Below are positions 25,988-33,999 of a stretch of DNA of 64,000 nucleotides, in pieces. Every line of letters begins with the position of its first letter. Within the stretch, counting starts at the first letter, position 1. Below the pieces are notes generated by a model. That model made no database searches and had not been told where the DNA came from. It saw only the letters and a list, made by a program, of their open reading frames with translations. Source of the DNA: DASYLJ01 sp036009625. GTDB taxonomy: Bacteria; Desulfobacterota; Binatia; DP-6. The stretch covers positions 10,749-74,748 of the forward strand of contig DASYLJ010000043.1 of assembly GCA_036009625.1 (NCBI GenBank), given 5' to 3'. The translations under genes and the position numbers were made by a program.

Positions 25988-27661
25988 ATGACGCCCCCGA
26001 CCGAGACCACGCTCGAGCCCGACGATCCCTCCCTGCGTCCCGCACAGACGTTTCCACGATTGAGCCCCGATATGGTCGCCCGCGTGGCGAGCTACGGCGC
26101 GGAGGAGGACGTCCCCGAGGGTGCGCTCCTGTTCGCGCGCGGCCAGCGCAGCATCGACTTCTTCGTGATCCTGTCCGGCCGGATCGACGTCTTCGATCTC
26201 GACGAGGAGGGCGCACCGCGCGTCTTCGTGAGCGAGAGCGAGCGGCAGTTCACGGGCGAGGTCGACCAGATCACCGATCGGCAGATCCTCGTGAGCGGAC
26301 GCGCGGCCATCCCGACCCGCGTCATCCGCGTCCCGCACAAGGATTTCCGCCGCATGCTCGCCGCCGAATCCGACGTCGCCGAGATTCTGATGCGTGCCTT
26401 CATCCTGCGACGGGTGAGCCTCATCAATCAGCGGCACGGTGGGGTCGTCATCGTCGGGCCCGCGCATGGCGGCGATACGCTGCGCCTGCAACGCTTCCTC
26501 GATCGCAACGGTCATCCGTATCGGGTCGTCGACACCGACGCCGATCCCGAGGGCGACGGCTACTTCGGTTGCGTCAAAGTCCGCGAAGCGAAGATGCCCG
26601 TCGTCGTCTGGGGCGGGGAGCACGTGCTCGGCAACCCGACCACGGCGCAGTTGGCGGACGCGCTCGGACTGACCTGGGAGATCGATGTGTCGCACGTCTA
26701 CGACATCGCCGTCGTCGGCGCCGGGCCGGCGGGGTTGGCCGCGGGTGTGTACGCGTCGTCGGAGGGTCTCGACACCATCATCGTCGAAGGCATGGCGCCG
26801 GGGGGCCAGGCCGGCACCAGCTCGAAGATCGAGAACTACCTGGGGTTCCCGACCGGGATCACGGGTCGGGCGCTCGCCGGTCGCGCGCAGGTGCAGGCGC
26901 AGAAGTTCGGTGCGCGCATCGCCATCTCGCGTCCCGTGACCCGCATGGACTGCGGCGACGACCGCATCTTCCGCCTGACGTTGGACGAGGAAAAGGTGAT
27001 CGCCGCGCGCGCCGTGGTGATCGCCACCGGCGCGCGCTACCGCACCCTCGCCCTCCCGAACTTCGATCGCTTCGAAGGGCAGGGGATCCAGTACGCCGCC
27101 ACGGCGATGGAAGCGGCGCTGTGCACGAATCAGGAGGTCGTCGTCGTCGGGGGCGGCAACTCGGCCGGGCAGGCCGCGGTGTATCTGTCGCGCAAGTCGA
27201 ACCACGTCCACATGATCGTCCGGGCGCGTGGGTTGGCATCGACGATGTCGGCGTATCTGGTGCGTCGCATCGAGTCGTCACCGCTGATCACGCTCCACAC
27301 CGAGACCGAGCTGACGGCACTCGAGGGAGAGACGCGTCTCCAACGCGTCACCTGGACCAACCGCGCCACGAACGTGAACGAGACGCGCGACATCGAGAAC
27401 GTCTTCCTCATGATCGGCGCGGTGCCGAACACCGATTGGGTGTCGGGCTGCCTCCGGCTCGACGCCAAAGGCTTCGTGCTCACCGGTGCCGACGTCGACG
27501 CCGCGGCGGCGATCGCCTCTCCCTATGCGACCTCGAAGCCCGGTATCTGGGCCGTGGGTGACGTGCGCGCGGGGTCGGTGAAGCGCGTCGCGGCTGGGGT
27601 GGGCGAGGGCTCGGTGGTGGTGCAGGCGATCCACCAGTACCTGAGCCCCGACGTGGTCTGA
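25988..27661 (+). CDS. Cyclic-nucleotide-binding domain fused to thioredoxin-reductase-like FAD/NAD(P) oxidoreductase
   Basis: A 557-residue protein. Residues about 15-145 form a cNMP-binding (Crp-like) beta-barrel (FPRLSPDMVARVASYG, GRIDVFDLDE, FTGEVDQIT). A thioredoxin-like segment (about 150-230) leads to the reductase core with FAD motif VVGAGPAGLAAGVYAS, PGGQAGTSSKIENYLGFP and NAD(P) motif VVVVGGGNSAGQAAVYL. Where thioredoxin reductases carry CxxC just before the second Gly-rich motif, this protein has AATAMEA, so the redox disulfide is missing. Electrons therefore probably go to something other than thioredoxin. Starts within an older upstream frame were rejected in favour of ATG 25988. 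Confidence 0.9.
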   Translation: MTPPTETTLEPDDPSLRPAQTFPRLSPDMVARVASYGAEEDVPEGALLFARGQRSIDFFVILSGRIDVFDLDEEGAPRVFVSESERQFTGEVDQITDRQILVSGRAAIPTRVIRVPHKDFRRMLAAESDVAEILMRAFILRRVSLINQRHGGVVIVGPAHGGDTLRLQRFLDRNGHPYRVVDTDADPEGDGYFGCVKVREAKMPVVVWGGEHVLGNPTTAQLADALGLTWEIDVSHVYDIAVVGAGPAGLAAGVYASSEGLDTIIVEGMAPGGQAGTSSKIENYLGFPTGITGRALAGRAQVQAQKFGARIAISRPVTRMDCGDDRIFRLTLDEEKVIAARAVVIATGARYRTLALPNFDRFEGQGIQYAATAMEAALCTNQEVVVVGGGNSAGQAAVYLSRKSNHVHMIVRARGLASTMSAYLVRRIESSPLITLHTETELTALEGETRLQRVTWTNRATNVNETRDIENVFLMIGAVPNTDWVSGCLRLDAKGFVLTGADVDAAAAIASPYATSKPGIWAVGDVRAGSVKRVAAGVGEGSVVVQAIHQYLSPDVV

Positions 27662-28013
27662 GCGCTGGCGCGACGGATTGGAGCGCCGACAGCCGACTGA
27701 GGGCGTCGTCGGTGGCCGCCGCCAGCGCGTCTGGTGGCCGCCAGCACGTCCACCATCGTGTCGATTCGGGACGTGATCCCGGGCACACCCGCGAGCGGGG
27801 TGTGGCCGCAGCCGCCGGCGGCATCGCGCGAGCCGATCTCCAGCGGCGGCGAGCGCCACCGCGACACCGAGGACTCGGCGAAGGCCGGCCGCCATGGCAA
27901 GAGCGCTACCGCGATTGCCATCCGGGTGTCTGCCCTGCCGGGTTCGCTTCGTCGTCGGACCGGCGTTCCCGCCCGCGACGAGATACTCGAGCCCTTCGCC
28001 GGTGATTCTCGCC
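27662..28013. other. 352-base intergenic stretch, no confident gene
   Basis: No gene is convincingly supported. On the minus strand an ATG at 27921 opens a frame whose first 18 residues look like a short signal peptide (MAIAVALLPWRPAFAESS) and which runs to 27523, overlapping the upstream gene antisense. Another minus frame around 27740 reads DALAAATDDALSRLSALQ, as if a small gene had been frameshifted. Neither has a ribosome-binding site or a family match that I can see. Confidence 0.3.
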
Positions 28014-29576
28014 TCAGGCAGGTTCGGCCGGCTGCGCTGCGGGAAGGCTGAACGCGAAGGTCGCGCCCGGCCCGCGGTTCGATTCGGCCCACAGTCGCCC
28101 GCCGTGCGACTCGATGATCGTGCGGCTGATCGCCAGACCGAGGCCCATGCCGTGCGCCTTGGTCGTGAAGAACGCCTCGAACAGGCGATCGGCGTTGCCG
28201 CTGTGCAAGCCGACGCCGCGATCGCGTACGCGAATCGTGGCCACGGGGCTGCCGTCGCGGACCTCGACCTGACCGGAGATGTCGAGCGCTCGTTCCGCGG
28301 CCTCGACGGTGCTCATCGCGTCCATGCCGTTCACGACGAGGTTGAGCAGCACCTGTTGGAGCTGCACGCGGTCACCCAGGACGACGGGGAGATCGGACAC
28401 CTCCGAGCGGAGCGCGACGCGACGCGCTCGTAGCTCCGGGGTGACCAACGCGACGACGTCCCGTACGACGTCGGTGAGTGAGAGTGGCACAGGCGCCGGC
28501 GGCGAGCGCTTCGCCATCGCGCGCACACGATCGATGATGGCGCTCGCCCGCTCGGCGTCGCCGGCGACGTCGGCGAGAGCCAGGCGCATCTCGTCGGGAT
28601 CGGCACCGTCGCGACCGCCGTCGAGCAGGGCGAGGCAGGCGTTGGCGTTGTTGACGATGGCCGCCAGCGGCTGGTTCAGCTCGTGGGCGAGGGACGCCGT
28701 CACCTCGCCGAGCGTCGCCACGCGTGTCACCTGCGCCAGGGCAGCCTCCGTCTCGCGCAGGGCCTCGGAAGCGAGAATGTGCTCGGTGAGATCGCGGCTG
28801 ACCACCAGCGCGGCCTCCACCCGGTCTCCGCGTGGGCGGAGCGGTGTGTAGGTCACGGCCATGTAGCAGCGGTCGAGCGGGTCGCGGATCCACCATCCGG
28901 CGTTGCGGACCTCTTCTCCGGTGAGACAGCGGTCCACGCACCGTTGCGTCACCTCGAACGCCACGGGCTCCACCAGGTCGCGCAGGGACACTCCAACCAG
29001 CTCGCCGGGGGACTTGCCGAAGTAGCTCTCGTAGGCGGCGTTGACGCGCAGGTACGTGTAGTCGCCGTCGATGACCGCGACGCCGTCGGGCACGCTCTCG
29101 AACACCTGCGACATCAGGTACTCGGCGCGCTGGCGCTCGGTGTCCTCGTCCCTGAGCGCTGCGTTCGTGCGCGCGAGCTCGAGTGAGCGTTCTTGCAGGT
29201 CGTCGCGCGTCCGCCGCAGCGCCGCTGCGGCACTGTGCTGCGCGGTCGTGAGCGACGTCACGAAGAGGCCGGAGAGGACGAACAGCACGACGCGCGGCAG
29301 CTGCGCGAGATCGCCCCCGGGCGGGCCGGTCGTCGTCAGGACGTCGTGGGCGAAACCGAGCGACGACAGTCCGAGCGCGAGGAGCCCGGGCCCGACTCCG
29401 CCGAACCACGCGCTGAACATGGTCGCGCACAGCAACAGTGACACGTGCGCAGGTGCCTGGAAGACGGCGTCCATGAACCAGATCAGGACGAACGACAGCA
29501 GGACCGCCGCCACCGCCGCGGCGTATCGCGCAAGGCCTGGCAGTGCGTGCCGCGACGGTGGGTCCCGTATCAGCAT
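28014..29576 (-). CDS. Membrane sensor histidine kinase with PAS domain
   Basis: A 520-residue kinase. An N-terminal block of hydrophobic helices (YAAAVAAVLLSFVLIWFM, VSLLLCATMFSAWFGG, VVLFVLSGLFVTSL) resembles the DUF4118/KdpD membrane region. A PAS domain (VFESVPDGVAVIDGDYTYLR) and linker follow, then a HisKA box of the FixL/NtrB type, LAHELNQPLAAIVNN, with His298. The ATPase has NLVVNGMDAM, DRGVGL and GMGLGLAISRTI. No response regulator is adjacent, so it is an orphan. The signal is unknown. Confidence 0.92.
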   Translation of the reverse strand: MLIRDPPSRHALPGLARYAAAVAAVLLSFVLIWFMDAVFQAPAHVSLLLCATMFSAWFGGVGPGLLALGLSSLGFAHDVLTTTGPPGGDLAQLPRVVLFVLSGLFVTSLTTAQHSAAAALRRTRDDLQERSLELARTNAALRDEDTERQRAEYLMSQVFESVPDGVAVIDGDYTYLRVNAAYESYFGKSPGELVGVSLRDLVEPVAFEVTQRCVDRCLTGEEVRNAGWWIRDPLDRCYMAVTYTPLRPRGDRVEAALVVSRDLTEHILASEALRETEAALAQVTRVATLGEVTASLAHELNQPLAAIVNNANACLALLDGGRDGADPDEMRLALADVAGDAERASAIIDRVRAMAKRSPPAPVPLSLTDVVRDVVALVTPELRARRVALRSEVSDLPVVLGDRVQLQQVLLNLVVNGMDAMSTVEAAERALDISGQVEVRDGSPVATIRVRDRGVGLHSGNADRLFEAFFTTKAHGMGLGLAISRTIIESHGGRLWAESNRGPGATFAFSLPAAQPAEPA

Positions 29577-29737
29577 GAGGTTCGTGCCGGCCGACCGCGG
29601 GGCACGTGGGCGCCGGGGCGGACGAGAATGGCGAAGCGCCGCAGCACGCTCCGTCCTCTAGCAGACGGCGGAGGCGGAATCGCACCCCCTCCACCGTCGA
29701 CAGCGTAACGAATGCCGTGTTATCCGGGCGGCCGCCG

Positions 29738-30688
29738 ATGACGGTCCAGAACGAGCGCGTTGCGGCGGTCGCCGACGATCTCGAACGCACCATGCGCCAA
29801 CTGGGTGCGTGGTCGGAGCCTGCACCGCCGCTGCTGCCGTTCAGCCAGCCGTTCGCGATGGACACGATGCCGTTCGAGCACTGGCTGCAGCTCGTCCTGG
29901 CTCCCCGTCTGCGCGACATCGCGCTGACGGATTCTCCGTTGCCGCCGTCGAGCAACCTCGCCGGACACGCCGTGCGCGAGTTCGACGGTCGTGACGACAT
30001 GGAGCCGCTCGTCGACGTGCTCCGTCGAGTGGACGCCCTCTCGGCGGCGGTGCCGCCGCGCAGCGCACCGGCACCACCGAACGTCCAGTGGGTCGTGGGC
30101 GTTGCGGGTCTCGCCGCGGTGATCGGCGTGGTCATCGCGATCAACGCGGCGGACTGGGTGTCCACCGTTTTCCGCGACCATTTTCCGCCCACCGTGAGCG
30201 CGGTGTTTTCCGGCAGAATTCCTCCGAGTGCAGCGCACATACCGGTGCGGGTCATCGTCATCGCCGCGGTGCAGGACGACGGCACGCTTGCCGCGCGCGA
30301 GGGCCACCTCCAGCTCAACTCCAGCGCCATACCGATCGCCGGACGAAACAATGCGGTGCCCGAGCCGCTGACGTTCGACGTGTCGGCGCCGCCGGACGTA
30401 CGGACCGTGCAACGGTGGCTGGTGGACTCCGGGGTCGATCCGGGCGCCGCCGGTCTCGCTCCGTCGGCGGAGGAGATCCACGCCATCGTCACCGTCGTCG
30501 CGGCGACGCACACGCGGGACGGATTCAACGACGTCGCGTCCCGACTGCCGGCGGGGCTGCCGGAGCCGCAGATACTGGACATCGAGGCGCGCACGCCCGA
30601 GTGGGTGACGCTGGCCGCCGGACTGGCGGTGCCACTCCTGCTCGCGGTCGGCTTCCTCACGTACGTCGTCGTCCGACGACGTCAGTAG
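29738..30688 (+). CDS. YqcC-like (DUF446) domain fused to transmembrane segments
   Basis: A 316-residue protein. Residues 5-100 match the YqcC/DUF446 pattern: W...P, FSQPFAMDTMPFEHWLQLVLAPRL and a final LRRVDALS helix, as in the small cytoplasmic E. coli YqcC. A membrane helix follows (VVGVAGLAAVIGVVIAI), then a soluble domain of about 120 residues, and a C-terminal membrane helix (LAAGLAVPLLLAVGFLTYVVV) with an Arg-rich end. YqcC is usually about 110 residues without membrane segments, so the fusion is notable. ATG 29738 is chosen since homology begins there. Confidence 0.75.
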   Translation: MTVQNERVAAVADDLERTMRQLGAWSEPAPPLLPFSQPFAMDTMPFEHWLQLVLAPRLRDIALTDSPLPPSSNLAGHAVREFDGRDDMEPLVDVLRRVDALSAAVPPRSAPAPPNVQWVVGVAGLAAVIGVVIAINAADWVSTVFRDHFPPTVSAVFSGRIPPSAAHIPVRVIVIAAVQDDGTLAAREGHLQLNSSAIPIAGRNNAVPEPLTFDVSAPPDVRTVQRWLVDSGVDPGAAGLAPSAEEIHAIVTVVAATHTRDGFNDVASRLPAGLPEPQILDIEARTPEWVTLAAGLAVPLLLAVGFLTYVVVRRRQ

Positions 30689-31260
30689 CAGTTCAGCTTG
30701 CCGCCGTTGTTGCGATACGAGCAACCGAGCTCGTGGAAGTAGCGGCTGGCGCACACCACGGCGCCGGTGTCCGACGTCAGGTAGACGTGGACGTAGACGT
30801 GGCGCACGGGCGCCGCGAACGTCATCTCCTGGCCGTAGATGAGGATCCTGGCGCTCGTGCCCGACGGCAAGCGGCGGAGCTGGACACGGCGAAGCCCGCC
30901 GAGCGTGCCGAAGCGATCGATGAAGCTCCACGAGCCGCCGAGGCGATTGCCCACCCAGCCGGGTTGGCCCGCCGTCGGCGTACCGCCGGGGATCGTGACG
31001 TCGGACATCACCGTGCCGGCGTCGTCGGTCATGAGGAAGCGCATCCCCGTGACGGACGGGTCGATCACCACGCCCGCGGGCAGGGGCATCATGCCGCGGA
31101 AGAGCGTGCGCTGGCCGCCCAACGGGTAGTCGAGCTTGCGTAGCCGGAGCCGCGTCGCCGTCACGGCCGGGCAGGTGGGATCGAGCTGAGCCGCTGCCGG
31201 GACGGCGCTCGCGAGGCAGGCGACGGTCAGAGCGATGGGCACGGCGATGTGGAAGCGCAT
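30682..31260 (-). CDS. Secreted hypothetical protein
   Basis: A 192-residue protein with a clear signal peptide (MRFHIAVPIALTVACLASAV, cleavage near AAAQ). The mature part has two cysteines near the end and a beta-rich pattern (DPSVTGMRFLMTDDAGTVM, RVQLRRLPSGTSARILIYG). It resembles no family I recognise. ATG 31260 was chosen over GTG 31269 because the sigma-54-like promoter upstream predicts transcription to begin at about 31261. It converges on the YqcC-like gene with a seven-base overlap. Confidence 0.72.
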   Translation of the reverse strand: MRFHIAVPIALTVACLASAVPAAAQLDPTCPAVTATRLRLRKLDYPLGGQRTLFRGMMPLPAGVVIDPSVTGMRFLMTDDAGTVMSDVTIPGGTPTAGQPGWVGNRLGGSWSFIDRFGTLGGLRRVQLRRLPSGTSARILIYGQEMTFAAPVRHVYVHVYLTSDTGAVVCASRYFHELGCSYRNNGGKLNCY

Positions 31261-31272
31261 GCCGCGCACGAA

Positions 31273-31287
31273 GCAGATGCCATGCCA
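31273..31287 (-). promoter_or_regulatory. Sigma-54-type -24/-12 promoter before the secreted protein gene
   Basis: On the minus strand the site reads TGGCAT-N5-CTGC followed by TT: GG and GC are at correct spacing, with one mismatch in each element. The predicted transcript start is 31261, one base before ATG 31260, giving a nearly leaderless mRNA. A second TGGCAT overlaps it at 31277-31282. Confidence 0.4.
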
Positions 31288-32034
31288 TCCGCGGGGGGAG
31301 AGGGCGACGCGAGATCCGCTACGAAAACGGAACGCCGCGGGTCGAAGGTCTTACGACCAAGGGACCACGCGGACCACCCGCGCGTGCCATAGGGGCACGA
31401 CTGCAACCCCGCGCCGAGAGCGCCGACGTCACGGCGGCGGCTGGAAGCTCATCGCCTGCGACGATGCGTCGTTGTCGAGGATGGGCGCGTTGAAGCCGGC
31501 CATGACGGCCTTCGTGCCATTGGCGGACTGGAGGCCGAGCGTCGCCGAGCTGCCGCGGATGTTCGCGCAGCCCGAGAAGCCGCTGTAGGTCACGTTCACC
31601 ACGTTCGACTGCTCGTGGATCTGGATCATGACCTGCTGAGCGTCGGAGCCACACACCGACGACACCAGGCGATGGCGCGCGTAGAGGTGGAACACGCGGC
31701 CGGGTGCCGTGCCGTTGGTCACGTACTCGATGTACTCGCCGGAGCCGAAGTCGGAGAGGTCGTCCCAGAAGTATGCGAGGAAGGCGTTGGGCGAGATGCC
31801 ACTCGGGAGTGCGGTGTTGGTGAAGTTGGTCACGCAGTCCTGGCCGAAGAACAGGATCCCGTTCGACGACACGCTGATCGACGACGTGCTCGCGCCAAAG
31901 CCGTTGAACGTGAAGCCGAGTGGGATGTTGAACGTGCACGTGTCGTCGGCGAGCGCCTCGACGTGCGTCCAGCCCGAGCGATCGTCGATGCTGAACTTCA
32001 TGTCGAACGACGCCACGATGGTGTCGCTGAGGCC

Positions 32035-32178
32035 TTGTGGTCCGGTCGCGCCGGTCGCGCCCGTCGCACCGTTCGGGCCGTTCAGCCCGGTGGCACCCGT
32101 CGCACCGTTCGCGCCGTTCAACCCGGTGGCGCCCGTCGCCCCGTTCGGGCCGTTCAACCCGGTGGCGCCCGTCGGACC
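32035..32178 (-). repeat. 36-base tandem repeats coding collagen-like 12-residue units
   Basis: Four imperfect 36-base units encode 12-residue blocks such as GATGATGLNGPN and GATGATGLNGAN. The repeat explains the strong internal similarity on both strands here. Unit number could vary between strains by slippage without changing frame. Confidence 0.85.
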
Positions 32179-32272
32179 CATCGGGCCGTTCGCCCCGGTG
32201 GGCCCCTGCGGCCCGGCGGGGCCCTGGCCTTCGAGGGCGTACGCCACCGCGTCGAGCTTGCGGCGTGCAGGT

Positions 32273-32280
32273 GGGCCGGG
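32273..32280. repeat. Target-site duplication, left copy (GGGCCGGG)
   Basis: Eight bases directly left of the element, GGGCCGGG, are repeated exactly at 36120-36127 directly right of it. The next outward bases differ (T versus A), fixing the length at eight. This length suits IS1-type transposition. Confidence 0.85.
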
Positions 32281-32304
32281 GGTAGTGGGTCAGTTTGAAT
32301 CTGG
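32281..32304 (+). repeat. Left terminal inverted repeat
   Basis: Begins GGTAGTGGGTCAGTTTGAAT plus CTGG. It is identical over 24 bases to the reverse complement of 36096-36119. Confidence 0.93.
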
Positions 32305-32344
32305 GGCCGCTGAACCGCGAATTGGGCCGTGCTACTAGTCTGGC

Positions 32345-32527
32345 ATGGCGAGCCGAAAACCGGAGTGCCTGAAATGCGGCTACACGCCCTGGTCGCGCGG
32401 CGTGCAGTACGCGAAACAGAAAATGGCCGCGCATCTTCGCGACCACGAGGACATGACGGACGCGCAGAAGCGGGCCGCGTGGGCGGCTCTGAACTTTGGC
32501 GTCTGGCCACCGCGCGGGCTACAGTGA
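32345..32527 (+). CDS. Cargo: 60-residue C2H2-type zinc-finger protein
   Basis: A small basic protein with C8-x2-C11-x18-H30-x3-H34 (PECLKCGYTPW then AAHLRDHED), a zinc-finger-like pattern with a long loop. It starts at ATG 32345, only 41 bases inside the left inverted repeat. A TACTAG box six bases upstream of the ATG may be a -10 element. It precedes another small gene by five bases. DNA-binding or regulation of the element is plausible but unproven. Confidence 0.55.
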   Translation: MASRKPECLKCGYTPWSRGVQYAKQKMAAHLRDHEDMTDAQKRAAWAALNFGVWPPRGLQ

Positions 32528-32532
32528 CCCCC

Positions 32533-32769
32533 ATGCCAGGCCAGCCGAAGCGCCCACGCGACCCCATCCAGCTCGCCAAGCTCATCGGCGACATCGCGAC
32601 GGGCCAGGTCGTGGAGAAGCCAGCCCCCGACACGCGCAACCCGGCGGCGGTCGCGCTCGGGAAGCTCGGCGGCGCGAAGGGCGGCAAGGCGCGAGCGGCG
32701 GCGCTCAGTCCGACCAAGCGGAAGGCTATCGCGAAGAAGGCGGCGGCAGCGCGCTGGAAGAAGCGGTAA
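32533..32769 (+). CDS. Cargo: small basic histone-H1-like protein
   Basis: A 78-residue very basic protein. The N-terminal segment RPRDPIQLAKLIGDIATGQ and the Lys/Ala/Arg-rich tail (GKLGGAKGGKARAAALSP, KKAAAARWKKR) match short proteins often annotated as histone H1-like in Alphaproteobacteria and other bacteria. DNA- or RNA-binding is likely. ATG 32533 follows a TACAGT box by seven bases. The gene converges with the minus-strand gene that ends at 32726, overlapping it by 44 bases. Confidence 0.75.
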   Translation: MPGQPKRPRDPIQLAKLIGDIATGQVVEKPAPDTRNPAAVALGKLGGAKGGKARAAALSPTKRKAIAKKAAAARWKKR

Positions 32770-33457
32770 CGCGGGCAACCTCCTCGTCGCGAATCTCAAA
32801 GAACCGTTCGAGCGCGGCGATATGATCGGTGGTTCGTAGCGGCGCCTGCGAAAAGAACAGGTTGCTGCTCAGGGGCACATTCGCGCGTCGCTCTAGGCGA
32901 AAGTCGCAGGCAAACTGAGCCCCGGCCGGGTCGACCAGCAAGGAAAAGCCCGCTACGGCGAAGGCGTCGGGGGGGATCCCGTTCGCCCACGTTCCAGGCT
33001 CGTAGGTGGGAAGCAAGCGCGCCAGGTCGCGCGCGACTGACCCGATGGCCGGCACCGCGCGCTCGGGAACGGGGATGCCGACCCCGGGCTGCGTGAGCTC
33101 CAAGTGGCTGATGTAAAACCGCCGTCCGGCGGGAGTGATGTACTCCGAGCCCACCGCGAGAAGGTCATCGACTACGATATCCGCGTCCTCTGTGCTGGTG
33201 GCGGCATCCAGCGAGATCGCGTAGCGGAGCAGCTCAAGACGCTGGATGAGCACTTGCCTTCCGTCCCGCTCGAACTTCCCGTGCTCGAAAACGAGCGGCA
33301 CCCCGTCGTTGGGCGGCAGCACTTCGCGAGCAGTAGTCGGGAAACGAACGAAGCCATAGCGCTCCTGCACCGCCCCGATTAGGTCGGGTAGGTAGATCGG
33401 AATCTTCTGCTCAATGGCCCGAATGGATCTGGCGAGCAGGACGGCATTCACGTTCAT
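32726..33457 (-). CDS. Cargo: hypothetical protein, third gene of minus cassette
   Basis: A 243-residue soluble protein without membrane segments or recognised motifs; alternating beta and helix pattern (LVFEHGKFERDGRQVLIQRL, FYISHLELTQPG, FSLLVDPAGAQFACDF). Its ATG overlaps the stop of the XRE-type gene as ATGA, so translation is coupled. As the third gene after a toxin-like and an antitoxin-like gene it could be a chaperone, effector or unrelated passenger. Its length and composition do not match the short SecB-like chaperones of known tripartite systems. Confidence 0.7.
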   Translation of the reverse strand: MNVNAVLLARSIRAIEQKIPIYLPDLIGAVQERYGFVRFPTTAREVLPPNDGVPLVFEHGKFERDGRQVLIQRLELLRYAISLDAATSTEDADIVVDDLLAVGSEYITPAGRRFYISHLELTQPGVGIPVPERAVPAIGSVARDLARLLPTYEPGTWANGIPPDAFAVAGFSLLVDPAGAQFACDFRLERRANVPLSSNLFFSQAPLRTTDHIAALERFFEIRDEEVARVTASSSALPPPSSR

Positions 33458-33999
33458 GCTGCCGCTCCCATTCGCGGAAAGCGCATGACATTACCGCGCG
33501 GGGCGGTGAAAAAGCGTTCCCCTACTTTGACTCCGGCCGACAGGGGCGCTGACGGATGCCCCACCGGCAGGAACGGTGGCTCGGCGTCGCGTCGAGGCTG
33601 AATAACTGCCATCAACTGCGGAGGGTCCCGGCGTGTGATCGCATCCCCGATGCCAGCCTCGACAGCGTCCGATTCGGCTAGTTCCTGAGCTTCCGGGACC
33701 AAGCGCCGAGCGCTGAAGCTGGGCTCCATTCCCATGGCCAACAGCAAGTCACTGATCGTGTCGAGCGTCATATTGCTGGGTCGCCCGAGCCATCGCGTTA
33801 CCTGCTCCGGCTTCTTGTCGATGCGCTTGGCAAGATCGCGCTTGGTCATGCCCGTAGCCCGCATTCGCCGCACGAATTCGCGGAGCATGAACTGATGCAG
33901 CCGAATGCGCATGCGTTCGCGGAAGTAGAGGCGTGTGGTTTCCGGAATCACGTCTCCGTTAGCGACTTCCCGCAGAGACGGCGCCAGTGATGTAGTCAT
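33454..33999 (-). CDS. Cargo: XRE-family HTH protein, antitoxin-like
   Basis: A protein of 181 residues from ATG 33999 (ATG 34014 would add five). The HTH reads MTKRDLAKRIDKKPEQVTRW followed by DTISDLLLAMGMEP, the typical XRE/Cro fold with Gln in the recognition region. The C-terminal 80 residues are Pro/Arg-rich and likely flexible. It overlaps the end of the upstream minus-strand gene and the start of the next. The order (toxin-like, then XRE, then third gene) matches HigBA-type layouts; it may repress the cassette through the TTGAC/GTCAA repeat at 34501-34516. Confidence 0.8.
   Translation of the reverse strand: MTTSLAPSLREVANGDVIPETTRLYFRERMRIRLHQFMLREFVRRMRATGMTKRDLAKRIDKKPEQVTRWLGRPSNMTLDTISDLLLAMGMEPSFSARRLVPEAQELAESDAVEAGIGDAITRRDPPQLMAVIQPRRDAEPPFLPVGHPSAPLSAGVKVGERFFTAPRGNVMRFPRMGAAA

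Larger units (their letters stand above)
31429..32280 (-). pseudogene. Collagen-like secreted protein, C-terminal part, cut by the transposon
   Basis: The 3' part of a gene interrupted at 32280/36120. It encodes 22 Gly-X-Y triplets followed by an extracellular beta-sandwich-like domain (LGFTFNGFG, SVSSNGILFFGQDC, FLAYFWDDLSDFG). On its own it could start at GTG 32247, but then it has no signal peptide. Removing the element and one copy of the 8-base duplication joins it in frame to the signal-peptide part at 36128-36541, giving a 421-residue protein. The cut gene is probably non-functional unless excision occurs. Confidence 0.85.

Noticed and set aside
32035..32178. Short regular repeats that could suggest a CRISPR array
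   Set aside because: They are in-frame 36-base units encoding Gly-X-Y triplets, with no spacers and no cas genes nearby.
31429..32247. An intact gene starting at GTG 32247
   Set aside because: It lacks the signal peptide expected of this exported type, and the transposon ends and duplication show that the true 5' part lies at 36128-36541.
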